Assembly (NCBI RefSeq): GCF_026672425.1
Contig: NZ_JAPPRC010000006.1
Location: 248,001 to 312,000 of the forward strand
Source of the DNA: Pannonibacter sp. SL95
GTDB lineage: Bacteria; Pseudomonadota; Alphaproteobacteria; Rhizobiales; Stappiaceae
Direction: 5' to 3'
DNA: 64,000 nt
A program made the translations under genes and the position numbers. Positions 52,691 to 59,682 of the stretch are shown in pieces. How positions within the stretch are numbered: position 1 is the stretch's first letter; each line of letters opens with the position of its first letter. The notes below the pieces were generated by a model. The model made no database searches, was not told the origin of the DNA, and was given only the letters and a program-made list of their open reading frames with translations.

Positions 52691-53842
52691 ATGGAAGTGA
52701 GTTCCCTGCATCAGGCTGGCGCGGCAGCTGCCCCGGTCCCGGCCGGATCCATGGCGGTGCCGGAACTGACGGTCGTGCTGCCCACCTACAATGAGCGCGC
52801 GAATGTGCCGCTGATCGTGGCGGCGCTGCACAAGGCGCTGGCAGGTGTTGCCTTCGAGGTGGTCTTTGTCGACGACAATTCGCCCGATGGGACGGCCGCA
52901 GCAGCCCGGGAGATCGCTGCAACGGATCCACGCGTGCGTGTTATCCGCAGGGTCGGCCGGCGTGGTCTGGCCGGCGCCTGTATCGAGGGAATGCTGTCGT
53001 CTTCTGCCCCGTATGTCGCAGTGATGGATGCGGACCTGCAGCATGACGAGACCTTGCTGCCCAAGATGCTGGCGGCGCTGAAGACCGGTGACGTTGATCT
53101 GGCGGTCGCAAGCCGCAAGGCCGAGGGCGGTGCCATCGGCGAGGGCCTGTCGAAGGTCCGTGCGGCAGGCTCCAACCTTGCCAATGCCCTGGCGCAGAAG
53201 CTGCTGAAGGTGACGCTGACCGACCCGATGAGCGGGTTCTTCATGCTGCGCCGTCCGATTGTCGACGAGCTGGCGCCGAAACTGTCGGCGCAAGGCTTCA
53301 AGATCCTGCTCGACATCGTTGCGAGCGGCGAAGGCCGCCTGCGCATCGTCGAGTTTCCCTTTGTTTTCCGCGAGCGGCGCGAGGGCGAGAGCAAGCTCGA
53401 TACGCTCGTGACGTTCGATTACCTGGGTTTGCTGGTGTCCAAATATTTCGGCGACCTCGTGTCGGTCCGCTTCCTGATGTTCTCGCTGGTGGGGGCCAGC
53501 GGTGTGCTGGTGCATCTGTTTGCGCTGCGTGGCTCCATGCTCGGGCTGGGGCTTGATTTCAACGTGGCGCAGACGCTGGCGACCTTTGTCGCGATGACGA
53601 CCAATTTCGCGCTCAACAACCAGCTGACCTATCGGGATCGCCGCCTTTCCGGCCTGGCGATGCTCCGCGGCTTGTTGACCTTCTACGCGGTGTGCAGCGT
53701 TGGCGTGCTGGCCAATGTCGGCGTCGCCAACCTGATCTACGAGAATGAGCCGGTCTGGTGGCTGGCCGGCACGGCCGGTGCGGCCATGGGCGCGGTCTGG
53801 AACTACGCCGCCTCGTCGGTCCTCACCTGGCGCAAGGCATGA
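52691..53842 (+). CDS. Dolichol-phosphate mannosyltransferase-like GT2 with GtrA membrane domain
   Basis: 383 aa. The N-terminal GT-A domain begins ELTVVLPTYNERANVPLIVA and contains the metal-binding MDADLQHDE near residue 112 and SRKAEGGAIGEG near residue 140. The C-terminal ~120 residues form a four-helix GtrA domain (FSLVGASGVLVHLFALRGSM). Enzymes of this form transfer a sugar from a nucleotide donor to a polyprenyl phosphate on the inner membrane and help flip it. The next gene starts inside its stop codon (ATGA overlap), so GT2-GtrA and GT39 work together. Confidence 0.92.
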   Translation: MEVSSLHQAGAAAAPVPAGSMAVPELTVVLPTYNERANVPLIVAALHKALAGVAFEVVFVDDNSPDGTAAAAREIAATDPRVRVIRRVGRRGLAGACIEGMLSSSAPYVAVMDADLQHDETLLPKMLAALKTGDVDLAVASRKAEGGAIGEGLSKVRAAGSNLANALAQKLLKVTLTDPMSGFFMLRRPIVDELAPKLSAQGFKILLDIVASGEGRLRIVEFPFVFRERREGESKLDTLVTFDYLGLLVSKYFGDLVSVRFLMFSLVGASGVLVHLFALRGSMLGLGLDFNVAQTLATFVAMTTNFALNNQLTYRDRRLSGLAMLRGLLTFYAVCSVGVLANVGVANLIYENEPVWWLAGTAGAAMGAVWNYAASSVLTWRKA

Positions 53843-55386
53843 GTGGCCCGTACCCTGGCGCCGCCGCGCGTGACCACGGCACGCAACAGCTGCCGGCCTG
53901 GCTCGCGCCGCGTTTCGTGCTGGGGGTGGTTGTTCTTCTGACCGTGTTCCGCCTGTGGAGCGCGGACAATGCCGGGCTGGTCGAAGACGAAGCCTATTAC
54001 CGGCTCTGGGGGCTCTACCCGGCCCTTGGCTATTATGATCATCCGCCGATGGTCGGCTGGTGGATCTGGCTTGGCCAGGCGGTGGCCGGTGACACGGCGC
54101 TGGGCCTCCGGCTGATCGGTGTCCTGTCGGCGGCCGTTGGATCGCTGGCGCTGTGGCGGATGGCGGACATCCTGTTTGACCGCAAGGTCGCGGGCCTTTC
54201 GGTGCTGTTTCTGAATGCGACGCTGCTGGTCGGCATTGGCGGGATCCTGATTACGCCGGATGCACCGTCCGTGCTGTTCTGGGGCCTGACGCTGTGGGCG
54301 CTGGCGGAGCTGCACGTGTCCGGACGGGCCAACTGGTGGCTGGCCGTTGGCCTGTTCGCCGGTTGTGGCCTCTTGTCGAAGTATTCCGTTCTCTTTCTCG
54401 GCGCGGGGATCGTGCTGTGGCTGCTGGCTGTGCCGTCGGCCCGGCGCTGGTTCTTCTGCTGGCAACTGTGGCTGGGCGGCGCGCTGGCGATTGCCGTGTT
54501 CGCTCCGGCGCTTGTCTGGAACAACGCCCACGACTGGGCCTCGTTCTACAAGCAGTTTGGCCGTGCCGGGCGCGGTGGCGGCTGGACGAGCAAATACATC
54601 TTCGAATTCATCGGCGCCTTTGTGGGCCTCCTCAATCCGCTGATCGCGGTGCCGGCCGTCGCCGGTGCCGGGCTGCTGGCGCGGCGTCTGCGGCACGGTG
54701 ACGGGGCGGCCGGGCTGCTGCTTCTGACCTCGCTGCCGTTCCTGGCCTATCTTCTGTTCCATGCGCTGCATTCGCGGGTGCAGGGCAACTGGCCGGCACC
54801 GCTGTTCCCGGTTGCCTGCGTGATGGCGGCGGTGTTCATCAGCGGCCAGACCGGGCGGATCTGGCGCGGGGTCGCGATTGCCGCGATCGGGATCGGGCTG
54901 ACGCTTGGGATCGTTGTGCAGCTGCACGCCGTCGATGCCTTTACCGGCCGGTTCGCCCGCAAGGATCCGACATTCCAGCTGCGCGGCTGGCCGGAGATCA
55001 CCGGCGAGGTCGAGCGGATTGCAGCGCAGGAAGGCGCAGCCTATGTCGCGACCACCGGCTATGGCCTGACTGGCCAGCTGGCCTATGGTCTGCGCCATGC
55101 CGGCCTGCCGGTCATCCAGCTCACCGAGCGCATCCGCTATGTGATGATGCCGGCACCGGACCGGGAACGGCTGGCCGCGACCGGGCTCTATGTCGCCGAG
55201 GCGCGCCGCGACGAAAGGGTCAAGCTTGAAGCGCTCTACGGCGAGGTGACGCCCGTTGCGACCCTCACCCGCAGCGTCCTTGGAACACCGCTGGAGGAGC
55301 TGGTCGTCTACCGGCTTGCCAATCCCAGGAGTGATCCGCTGGAGCCGATCAACCCGCAGGCGTGGCTTTCCGGCAACGCACCTTGA
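53839..55386 (+). CDS. GT39/ArnT-type membrane glycosyltransferase
   Basis: 515 aa from ATG 53839, which overlaps the stop of the GT2 gene (ATGA). Ten or more membrane segments; the catalytic acidic loop VEDEAYYRLWGLYPALGYYD followed by HPPMVGW near residues 53-80 is the GT-C family signature. The C-terminal ~120 residues form a soluble periplasmic domain (VERIAAQEGAAYVATTGYGL). It uses the polyprenyl-phosphate sugar made by the upstream enzyme to modify a lipid, such as lipid A or a hopanoid, or a protein, on the periplasmic side. The acceptor is not known. Confidence 0.9.
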   Translation: MSGPYPGAAARDHGTQQLPAWLAPRFVLGVVVLLTVFRLWSADNAGLVEDEAYYRLWGLYPALGYYDHPPMVGWWIWLGQAVAGDTALGLRLIGVLSAAVGSLALWRMADILFDRKVAGLSVLFLNATLLVGIGGILITPDAPSVLFWGLTLWALAELHVSGRANWWLAVGLFAGCGLLSKYSVLFLGAGIVLWLLAVPSARRWFFCWQLWLGGALAIAVFAPALVWNNAHDWASFYKQFGRAGRGGGWTSKYIFEFIGAFVGLLNPLIAVPAVAGAGLLARRLRHGDGAAGLLLLTSLPFLAYLLFHALHSRVQGNWPAPLFPVACVMAAVFISGQTGRIWRGVAIAAIGIGLTLGIVVQLHAVDAFTGRFARKDPTFQLRGWPEITGEVERIAAQEGAAYVATTGYGLTGQLAYGLRHAGLPVIQLTERIRYVMMPAPDRERLAATGLYVAEARRDERVKLEALYGEVTPVATLTRSVLGTPLEELVVYRLANPRSDPLEPINPQAWLSGNAP

Positions 55387-55497
55387 CCGGGTGATTGCTG
55401 CTCTTGCGTCTGAACGTACCGAAATCATTGCCTTTTCCCCCGATTATGCCGTAGTCAGATCACGGGGTCTCGCAGCGGCATGCGGGTGGGGGCAGAC

Positions 55498-56295
55498 ATG
55501 AAGCGCATCACGCTTGCGGCGGTCGACTATGGACTTGCCTTCGGCATTGACCGGGCCTTGCGTGATTTGCTGTCGAAAGGCCGCCTCAGCGCTGTCGGCT
55601 GTCTTGTCGCATCGGATCTGTGGAGCCGGGAATACAAGCCCTTGCGTGAAGTGGCTGACGCAGTCGGCGGGCACGGGCTCGTCGGGCTGACGGCCGTACT
55701 CAGCGGCGAAGACCTTAAGCCGCAAAGCCAGCGCTGGGTGTCGACCTTCGGCGAGACGTTCAAGTCTCCGGCATGGTACGCGCGCCGGTCGGTGACCGGG
55801 CTTCTTCCGGATGAAGTCATCGTCGCCGAACTGGAGGCGCAGATCGCGCGGTTCCAGGACTACTGGGGCGGGGCGCCGCAGATCCTGACCCTGCGCAACG
55901 GGCTGATGCGGCACCGCGCCATAGCGCGGTTGGTGCTGACCGCGCTTGAGAACCAGAAAGTTGCTCCCCTGCCGCTGCTGATCTACCCGCAGGCGGATGG
56001 ATGGGAAGCGCGCCGCTTTGCCCGCTTTGCGGCGCGGCATGGGCTGGAGACGCTGCCTTGCGGGCCTAGACTGCCGGATCTTGTCGACGAAGCGTCATTG
56101 CAGGCGGCGCTGCGGCTGCATTTCGACGGGTTGCCCGATCGTGCGGTGGTCGTGTGCAGGCCGGGGGAAGCCGATGACCGGCTGCGCCGGATGGAGCGCC
56201 AGCAGCAAGTGGAGCAGCGCGAGGTGCAAAGGCGCGTGCTGGCCAGCCAGACCTTCTTCAACACGCTCGCCGAGAAGGACATTTTCCTCTACTGA
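55498..56295 (+). CDS. ChbG/HpnK (YdjC)-like protein with degenerate metal site
   Basis: 265 aa from ATG 55498. The overall order of ChbG/HpnK carbohydrate deacetylases is seen: ITLAAVDYGLAFGIDRALRD at the start, where family members have an ADDFG-type metal site; GLVGLTAVLSGE near residue 65, where a GLHLTL histidine is expected; and LRNGLMRHRA near residue 125, where DGHQHVH is expected. These metal ligands (the first Asp, His and the HxH set) are largely changed. It may be a non-catalytic relative or act on a modified substrate. It follows GT39 by 111 bp and is followed by a terminator. Confidence 0.65.
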   Translation: MKRITLAAVDYGLAFGIDRALRDLLSKGRLSAVGCLVASDLWSREYKPLREVADAVGGHGLVGLTAVLSGEDLKPQSQRWVSTFGETFKSPAWYARRSVTGLLPDEVIVAELEAQIARFQDYWGGAPQILTLRNGLMRHRAIARLVLTALENQKVAPLPLLIYPQADGWEARRFARFAARHGLETLPCGPRLPDLVDEASLQAALRLHFDGLPDRAVVVCRPGEADDRLRRMERQQQVEQREVQRRVLASQTFFNTLAEKDIFLY

Positions 56296-56307
56296 GCGCA
56301 AAAGCGA

Positions 56308-56338
56308 AAAAGCAGCCCGCGGGGGAGGGCTGCTTTTC
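56308..56338 (+). terminator. Intrinsic terminator after the ChbG-like gene
   Basis: AAAAGCAGCCC (56308-56318) pairs with GGGCTGCTTTT (56327-56337) with an 8-nt loop, ending in TTTTC. It lies 12 bp past the stop codon. Confidence 0.9.
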
Positions 56339-56425
56339 GGAACTGTCCTTTGGACGGACGTAAGGGGAAGCCGGAGGTCTTTTGCTTCCCTGCTTGTACA
56401 TATAGGCCGAGTTTGAGACAGTGCA

Positions 56426-56441
56426 CGTGATACAGGTCACA
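56426..56441 (+). promoter_or_regulatory. Crp-type palindrome upstream of the Crp-family gene
   Basis: CGTGA-TACAGG-TCACA matches the TGTGA-N6-TCACA site of Crp family regulators at nine of ten conserved positions. It lies 62 bp upstream of the preferred start of the adjacent Crp-family gene, a place that fits autoregulation. Confidence 0.65.
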
Positions 56442-56503
56442 GATGTGCAGGGCAGGCACGTCTGACGTTGGCCACCATTCGACGTGCTGTGAGGGCATCA
56501 GCC

Positions 56504-57193
56504 GTGGCGGATCTCGCTGGCTTTCTGGAAAACAGTTTCACCTTGCAGGGCCTGCCTTGCGAACTCGCAGACGGGCTGAGCAAGCTGGCCCGGCCGATGA
56601 AGGTCAATGCGGGGGCGATCCTGTTCGAGGCAGGCGATCCGGGCAATGGCTGCTACGCCATTCTGGAGGGATCGCTGAAGGTTTCGATCCTCTCGGTCGA
56701 GGGGGACGAGCAACTGCTGGCCGTGCTGGGGCCGGGCGATCTCGTCGGCGAACTGGCGCTGCTGGACGGCCGCCCGCGTTCGGCAACCGTGTCGGCCCTG
56801 AAGGCCGCGCGCCTCGCCTTCATCGACAAGCAGGCCTTCGAACGCTTCGCCGATGAAAACCCGCAGCTCTACCGGCATATGCTGGCCATCGTCGGCAAGC
56901 GGTTGCGTCACTCCAACGACGTGCTTGCGGCGCGGTCGTTCCTGCCGCTGCCGGGCCGGGTGGCGCAGACGCTGTTGCAGCTGTCCGAGACTTTCGGCAA
57001 GCCGCTCGACAATGGCCGCATCCTCATCCACTACAAGCTCAGCCAGTCTGAAATCGCCAACATGGCGGGAGCTGCGCGCGAGAATGTCAGCCGCGTGCTG
57101 AACGAGTGGAAGCGGCTGGGCACGATTACCCGCATCTCCGGCTATTACTGTCTGGAACGCCCGGAAATCCTGCAAAAGGCGGCAACGCTGTAA
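56504..57193 (+). CDS. Crp/Fnr-family transcriptional regulator
   Basis: 229 aa from GTG 56504 with GAGGG 9 nt upstream; a TTG at 56468 is an alternative that adds 12 residues. The N-terminal cyclic-nucleotide-binding-like beta-barrel has GAILFEAGDPGNGCYAILEG near residue 40 and PGDLVGELALLDGRPRSATV near residue 80. The C-terminal helix-turn-helix is KLSQSEIANMAGAARENVSR then VLNEWKRLGTI. There is no N-terminal cysteine cluster, so it is not an oxygen-sensing Fnr. It is convergent with the NsrR-like gene, which it precedes by 41 bp. A role in nitrosative or anaerobic control is suggested by the context only. Confidence 0.9.
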   Translation: MADLAGFLENSFTLQGLPCELADGLSKLARPMKVNAGAILFEAGDPGNGCYAILEGSLKVSILSVEGDEQLLAVLGPGDLVGELALLDGRPRSATVSALKAARLAFIDKQAFERFADENPQLYRHMLAIVGKRLRHSNDVLAARSFLPLPGRVAQTLLQLSETFGKPLDNGRILIHYKLSQSEIANMAGAARENVSRVLNEWKRLGTITRISGYYCLERPEILQKAATL

Positions 57194-57233
57194 CGGCGGC
57201 CGTATTCGCGACGATTAACCTCGACCTGTTTCG

Positions 57234-57671
57234 TCAGACAGCTTCAGCCGGCGGGTCGATCCGTGCGGGCTGCGTGCCGATGATCATGTCGGCCAGTGTC
57301 TGGCGATCAAGGCTGTCGAGAAAGGCGCGCGTTGCCTGAGCCATGGCGTGTTTCAGCGCGCAGCGCGGCAGGAACACGCAATCCCCGGGCTCATGCTGGA
57401 GGCAGGCGACGACGCCAAGGTCTGCCTCCATTTCGCGGACAACGGCACCGAGCCTGACCTCCGCCGGGTCCTTTTTCAAGGTCAGGCCACCGCCGCGCCC
57501 GCGTGTCGTGGCAATGATGCCGGCCCGGCCGAGCTGGGCGACGATCTTCATGACATGCGATTTCGACAGCCCGAGCCGGCGGCTCAGGCCGTCCACGGTT
57601 TCCGGCTGTCGGGTCTGTCCCAGATGAACAAGGATCCGCAGGGCGAAGTCGCTGGCTTGGCTGAGGCGCAT
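57234..57671 (-). CDS. nsrR: Rrf2-family NsrR-type nitric-oxide-sensing repressor
   Basis: 145 aa from ATG 57671 (MRLSQASDFALRILVHLGQT). The winged-helix domain contains SRRLGLSKSHVMKIVAQLGR near residue 30 and ATTRGRGGGLTL near residue 54. Three cysteines in CLQHEPGDCVFLPRC near residue 90 (spacing 7 and 5) match the iron-sulfur ligands of NsrR. NO destroys the cluster and releases DNA. The gene is divergent from a truncated globin; the 94-bp gap contains two copies of an AAATGAATGTTTG-type site in opposite orientation, so NsrR very likely controls both directions. Confidence 0.88.
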   Translation of the reverse strand: MRLSQASDFALRILVHLGQTRQPETVDGLSRRLGLSKSHVMKIVAQLGRAGIIATTRGRGGGLTLKKDPAEVRLGAVVREMEADLGVVACLQHEPGDCVFLPRCALKHAMAQATRAFLDSLDRQTLADMIIGTQPARIDPPAEAV

Positions 57672-57680
57672 GGGGTTCTT

Positions 57681-57704
57681 TCAAACATTCATTTCAGATG
57701 TTGA
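57681..57704 (-). promoter_or_regulatory. NsrR-like operator 1, next to the nsrR start
   Basis: TCAAACATTCATTT (57681-57694) continues as CAGATGTTGA. It is the reverse-complement twin of operator 2. It begins 10 bp upstream of the nsrR start codon and overlaps its probable leader, fitting autoregulation. The AAATGAATGTTT half resembles known NsrR half-sites. Confidence 0.6.
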
Positions 57705-57732
57705 TTTTAGATCGGCGTCATGCAATAAAAAA

Positions 57733-57756
57733 GATGCATCTAAAATGAATGTTTGA
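57733..57756 (+). promoter_or_regulatory. NsrR-like operator 2, upstream of the globin operon
   Basis: GATGCATCTA followed by AAATGAATGTTTGA (57743-57756). The last 14 bp are an exact reverse complement of 57681-57694. GATGCAT followed by AAATGAATG matches the AAGATGCATTT-type NsrR consensus at most positions. It ends 9 bp before the globin ATG (57766). Confidence 0.65.
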
Positions 57757-57765
57757 GGTTGCAGC

Positions 57766-58260
57766 ATGAGCATCGTCCCTGAGGCCGCGCCGGGTGGCCA
57801 TCAAGAACAAGACCGGTCAATACCGGTCCGGTTCGCCCTGCATCCGTCGATCACGGAAGCCAAGATCGCGCGTCTGGTGGAACGCTTCTATGGCGAGATC
57901 CGGCAGGACCAGCGCCTGGGGCCGATCTTTGACAAGCGTCTTGCCGGCCGGTGGGAGCTGCACCTGGCGAAGATGCAGATGTTCTGGCAATCCGTTCTGC
58001 TGCGGAACGGGGCCTACAAGGGCAAACCCTTGCCGGCGCATCTTGCGCTGAAAGAGCTGGTCGCTGGGGATTATCCGGCATGGCTCAGCATCTTCCGGCC
58101 GGTTGCCTTCGACGTCTTTGGCCCGCAGGCCGGTCCTCTGGTCGTCGACTGCGCCGAACGGATTGCGCAGAACCTGCAGCTTGCCAGTTTCTTCAGCGCC
58201 AGCCAGTCAGAGCTGACGGCTGTGTCCGCGGCCCACAATAGCGAGGTGCGCGATGCTTGA
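57766..58260 (+). CDS. Group III truncated hemoglobin, second copy
   Basis: 164 aa. It keeps the family features: RLGPIFDKRLAGRWELHLAK near residue 50, MQMFWQSVLLRNGAYKGKPL, and a histidine in LPAHLALKEL near residue 97. It is the first gene of an apparent operon: a 72-aa membrane protein starts inside its end (8-bp overlap) and a 44-aa one overlaps that. An NsrR-like operator precedes it. Truncated globins oxidise NO or carry O2 and NO, so NO detoxification is a reasonable inference. Confidence 0.92.
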   Translation: MSIVPEAAPGGHQEQDRSIPVRFALHPSITEAKIARLVERFYGEIRQDQRLGPIFDKRLAGRWELHLAKMQMFWQSVLLRNGAYKGKPLPAHLALKELVAGDYPAWLSIFRPVAFDVFGPQAGPLVVDCAERIAQNLQLASFFSASQSELTAVSAAHNSEVRDA

Positions 58261-58471
58261 GACTATTGTACTTGTGGCTGAAGTGATCACCTTCGGCTGG
58301 TTCATCGTCTTCTCGATCATGCTCGTGTCCATGTATCTCGACTCGCGACAGATGGTCAGACCGCGGCTCGACGCGATCGGGCGCAGCTTGATGTTCAATG
58401 CCCGCCTGGCCTTCACAGCCGGCATCATCGCCCTGTTTTACCTTGCACTTTCGGAGTTTGGTCTTGTCTGA
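58253..58471 (+). CDS. Small membrane protein, 72 aa, globin operon
   Basis: Starts ATG 58253, overlapping the globin stop by 8 bp. Two membrane segments: residues ~5-27 (IVLVAEVITFGWFIVFSIML) and ~50-69 (LAFTAGIIALFYLALSEFGL), with the loop SRQMVRPRLDAIG between them. I do not recognise it. The size and overlap suggest a co-translated partner of the globin, perhaps a membrane anchor or an electron-transfer helper. Confidence 0.75.
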   Translation: MLETIVLVAEVITFGWFIVFSIMLVSMYLDSRQMVRPRLDAIGRSLMFNARLAFTAGIIALFYLALSEFGLV

Positions 58472-58598
58472 GAAACTCTCCCCCGCAACACAGGCATTCA
58501 TTGCGAAGCCGGCGATCCGCGTGCTGCCGTTCATCCTGATCTGGATCGCGGCTCCCATGCCCCTGTGGCTCATGCTTGTGCTGAAGTTCTTCTACTGA
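58464..58598 (+). CDS. Very small membrane protein, 44 aa, globin operon (TTG start)
   Basis: TTG 58464 with CGGAG about 7 nt upstream; the start is inside the end of the 72-aa gene (8-bp overlap). The protein is MSEKLSPATQAFIAKPAIRV then LPFILIWIAAPMPLWLMLVL and KFFY. It has a charged N-terminus and one or two tightly spaced hydrophobic stretches. Its location in the operon, good ribosome site and clean stop support coding. Not recognised. Confidence 0.55.
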   Translation: MSEKLSPATQAFIAKPAIRVLPFILIWIAAPMPLWLMLVLKFFY

Positions 58599-58736
58599 GG
58601 CCCGGACAGTCGTGGCCTGTCGGCGGCGCGGAGAGACTGACAGCGCTGCCCGCGGGGTAGGCAGCGTGAAAAATGCGCATTCAAACCTGCGCGAATTCCA
58701 TTAGGCTCGGCACAGTGATTTGAGCGGAGACGAGCC

Positions 58737-59159
58737 TTGACTGACGTTGCATCCCAATCCCCTTCCGAAGTTCTGGCAGAAGCTCCGAGCGGCGACCTGA
58801 CTCTTCGCACCATGGCCATGCCGGCTGACACCAATGCCGCCGGCGACATTTTCGGCGGTTGGGTACTGTCCCAGATGGATCTGGCGGGCGGTATTGCGGC
58901 AGGGCAGCGGTCCGGATGCCGCGTGGTGACGATCGCGGTCGACAAGATGAAGTTCATCCGCCCGGTGCATGTGGGCGATGTGCTCTGCGTCTATTCGCGG
59001 GTCGGCCGGGTTGGGCGCACGTCCATGGAAATCAACCTGGAAGCCTGGGCGCTGCGCCATCGGTTCGGGCACCGCGAGAAGGTCACCGAAGCAACCTTTA
59101 CCTTTGTCGCTGTGAACGACGAAGGCCGGCCGGTGCCGGTTCCCCCGGCGGCTGCCTGA
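58737..59159 (+). CDS. Acyl-CoA thioesterase, hotdog fold (YciA type)
   Basis: 140 aa beginning at TTG 58737, preceded by GGAGACGAGCC. MPADTNAAGDIFGGWVLSQM near residue 28, with DTNAAGDIFGG as the YciA/BACH-type catalytic Asn-Asp motif, and VTIAVDKMKFIRPVHVGDVL near residue 64 define the family. It hydrolyses acyl-CoA to the free acid and CoA, probably for a broad range of chain lengths. It reads in the same direction as the globin operon but 138 bp behind it, with its own leader. A palindromic hairpin follows its stop. Confidence 0.93.
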   Translation: MTDVASQSPSEVLAEAPSGDLTLRTMAMPADTNAAGDIFGGWVLSQMDLAGGIAAGQRSGCRVVTIAVDKMKFIRPVHVGDVLCVYSRVGRVGRTSMEINLEAWALRHRFGHREKVTEATFTFVAVNDEGRPVPVPPAAA

Positions 59160-59198
59160 GTACAGGCCCCACCAAGCTTGCCTGTTTCAAGAACTGTC

Positions 59199-59219
59199 GC
59201 CGGGGCTTTCAGCCCCGGC
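59199..59219. repeat. GC-rich REP-like palindrome after the thioesterase gene
   Basis: GCCGGGGCT-TTC-AGCCCCGGC, flanked by TGTC and TGACA that extend the stem imperfectly. It lies 40 bp past the thioesterase stop and may terminate transcription or be a REP element; there is no U-run. Confidence 0.55.
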
Positions 59220-59341
59220 ATGACAATGGCATCTCCGCACATCCCGCAAATGGGCAAGCGCAGACAGTCATGAGCTGCACGCAGCGTGAAATGCGCGCGC
59301 GAGCTGTGAAAATTTTGGGAAAAATCCGGGAACTGGGACGA

Positions 59342-59650
59342 TTATCCGCGCAGGATCTGCCGGGCGCGACGCTCGAGATCGGCGTAGAGATTTTCGTCGA
59401 TGGCTTTGGAACACCCGGAGTTCCACAGGGACATGAGCCCTTCAATCCGGGTCCGGCGCATCTCTGAGGTCAGCGGCGCATGCGGACGGCGCAGGACTGA
59501 ACGCAGTTTGAACTGGCGCAGACGCTGCAAGACATAAAACTCCGAGGCGGTCAGCTGGTCATAGGCAGGAATCACGCCCAGATCAGCCGGCTGCACCCCG
59601 GAAACGACAAGGAGGGGAGAAACAGTCATGGCCTTACTCTCTTTCGACAT
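59342..59650 (-). CDS. Small uncharacterised protein, 102 aa
   Basis: The start is ATG 59650 with GGAGG 9 nt upstream, and ATG 59629 is a possible second start. Sequence: MSKESKAMTVSPLLVVSGVQ then LGVIPAYDQLTASEFYVLQR near residue 40, and a basic C-terminal half (LRRPHAPLTSEMRRTRIEGL, EIR-rich). There is no signal peptide or membrane segment. I do not recognise a family. The Shine-Dalgarno of this gene is the 3' arm of a terminator-like hairpin (59652-59682), suggesting translational or attenuation control. Confidence 0.6.
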   Translation of the reverse strand: MSKESKAMTVSPLLVVSGVQPADLGVIPAYDQLTASEFYVLQRLRQFKLRSVLRRPHAPLTSEMRRTRIEGLMSLWNSGCSKAIDENLYADLERRARQILRG

Positions 59651-59651
59651 T

Positions 59652-59682
59652 AAAAAATCCTCCGTCGGTTGCCCGAGGAGGA
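59652..59682 (-). promoter_or_regulatory. Terminator-like hairpin that sequesters the Shine-Dalgarno of the 102-aa gene
   Basis: Stem TCCTCC (59658-59663) pairs with GGAGGA (59677-59682), and TCGG (59665-59668) with CCGA (59673-59676), with one bulged base and a 4-nt loop. On the minus strand it is followed by TTTTTT and then, 9 nt after the stem's GGAGG, the ATG at 59650. It could end an upstream small RNA or mask the ribosome site. Confidence 0.7.

Noticed and set aside
53803-55428. 541-codon open frame on the minus strand
   Set aside because: Antisense to the GT39 gene; Arg/Gln/Pro-rich and with no family resemblance.
57701-57728. Fnr/FixK box (TTGAT-N4-ATCAA) between nsrR and the globin
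   Set aside because: Only the left half (TTGAT) is present; the right half reads ATCGG at the wrong spacing.
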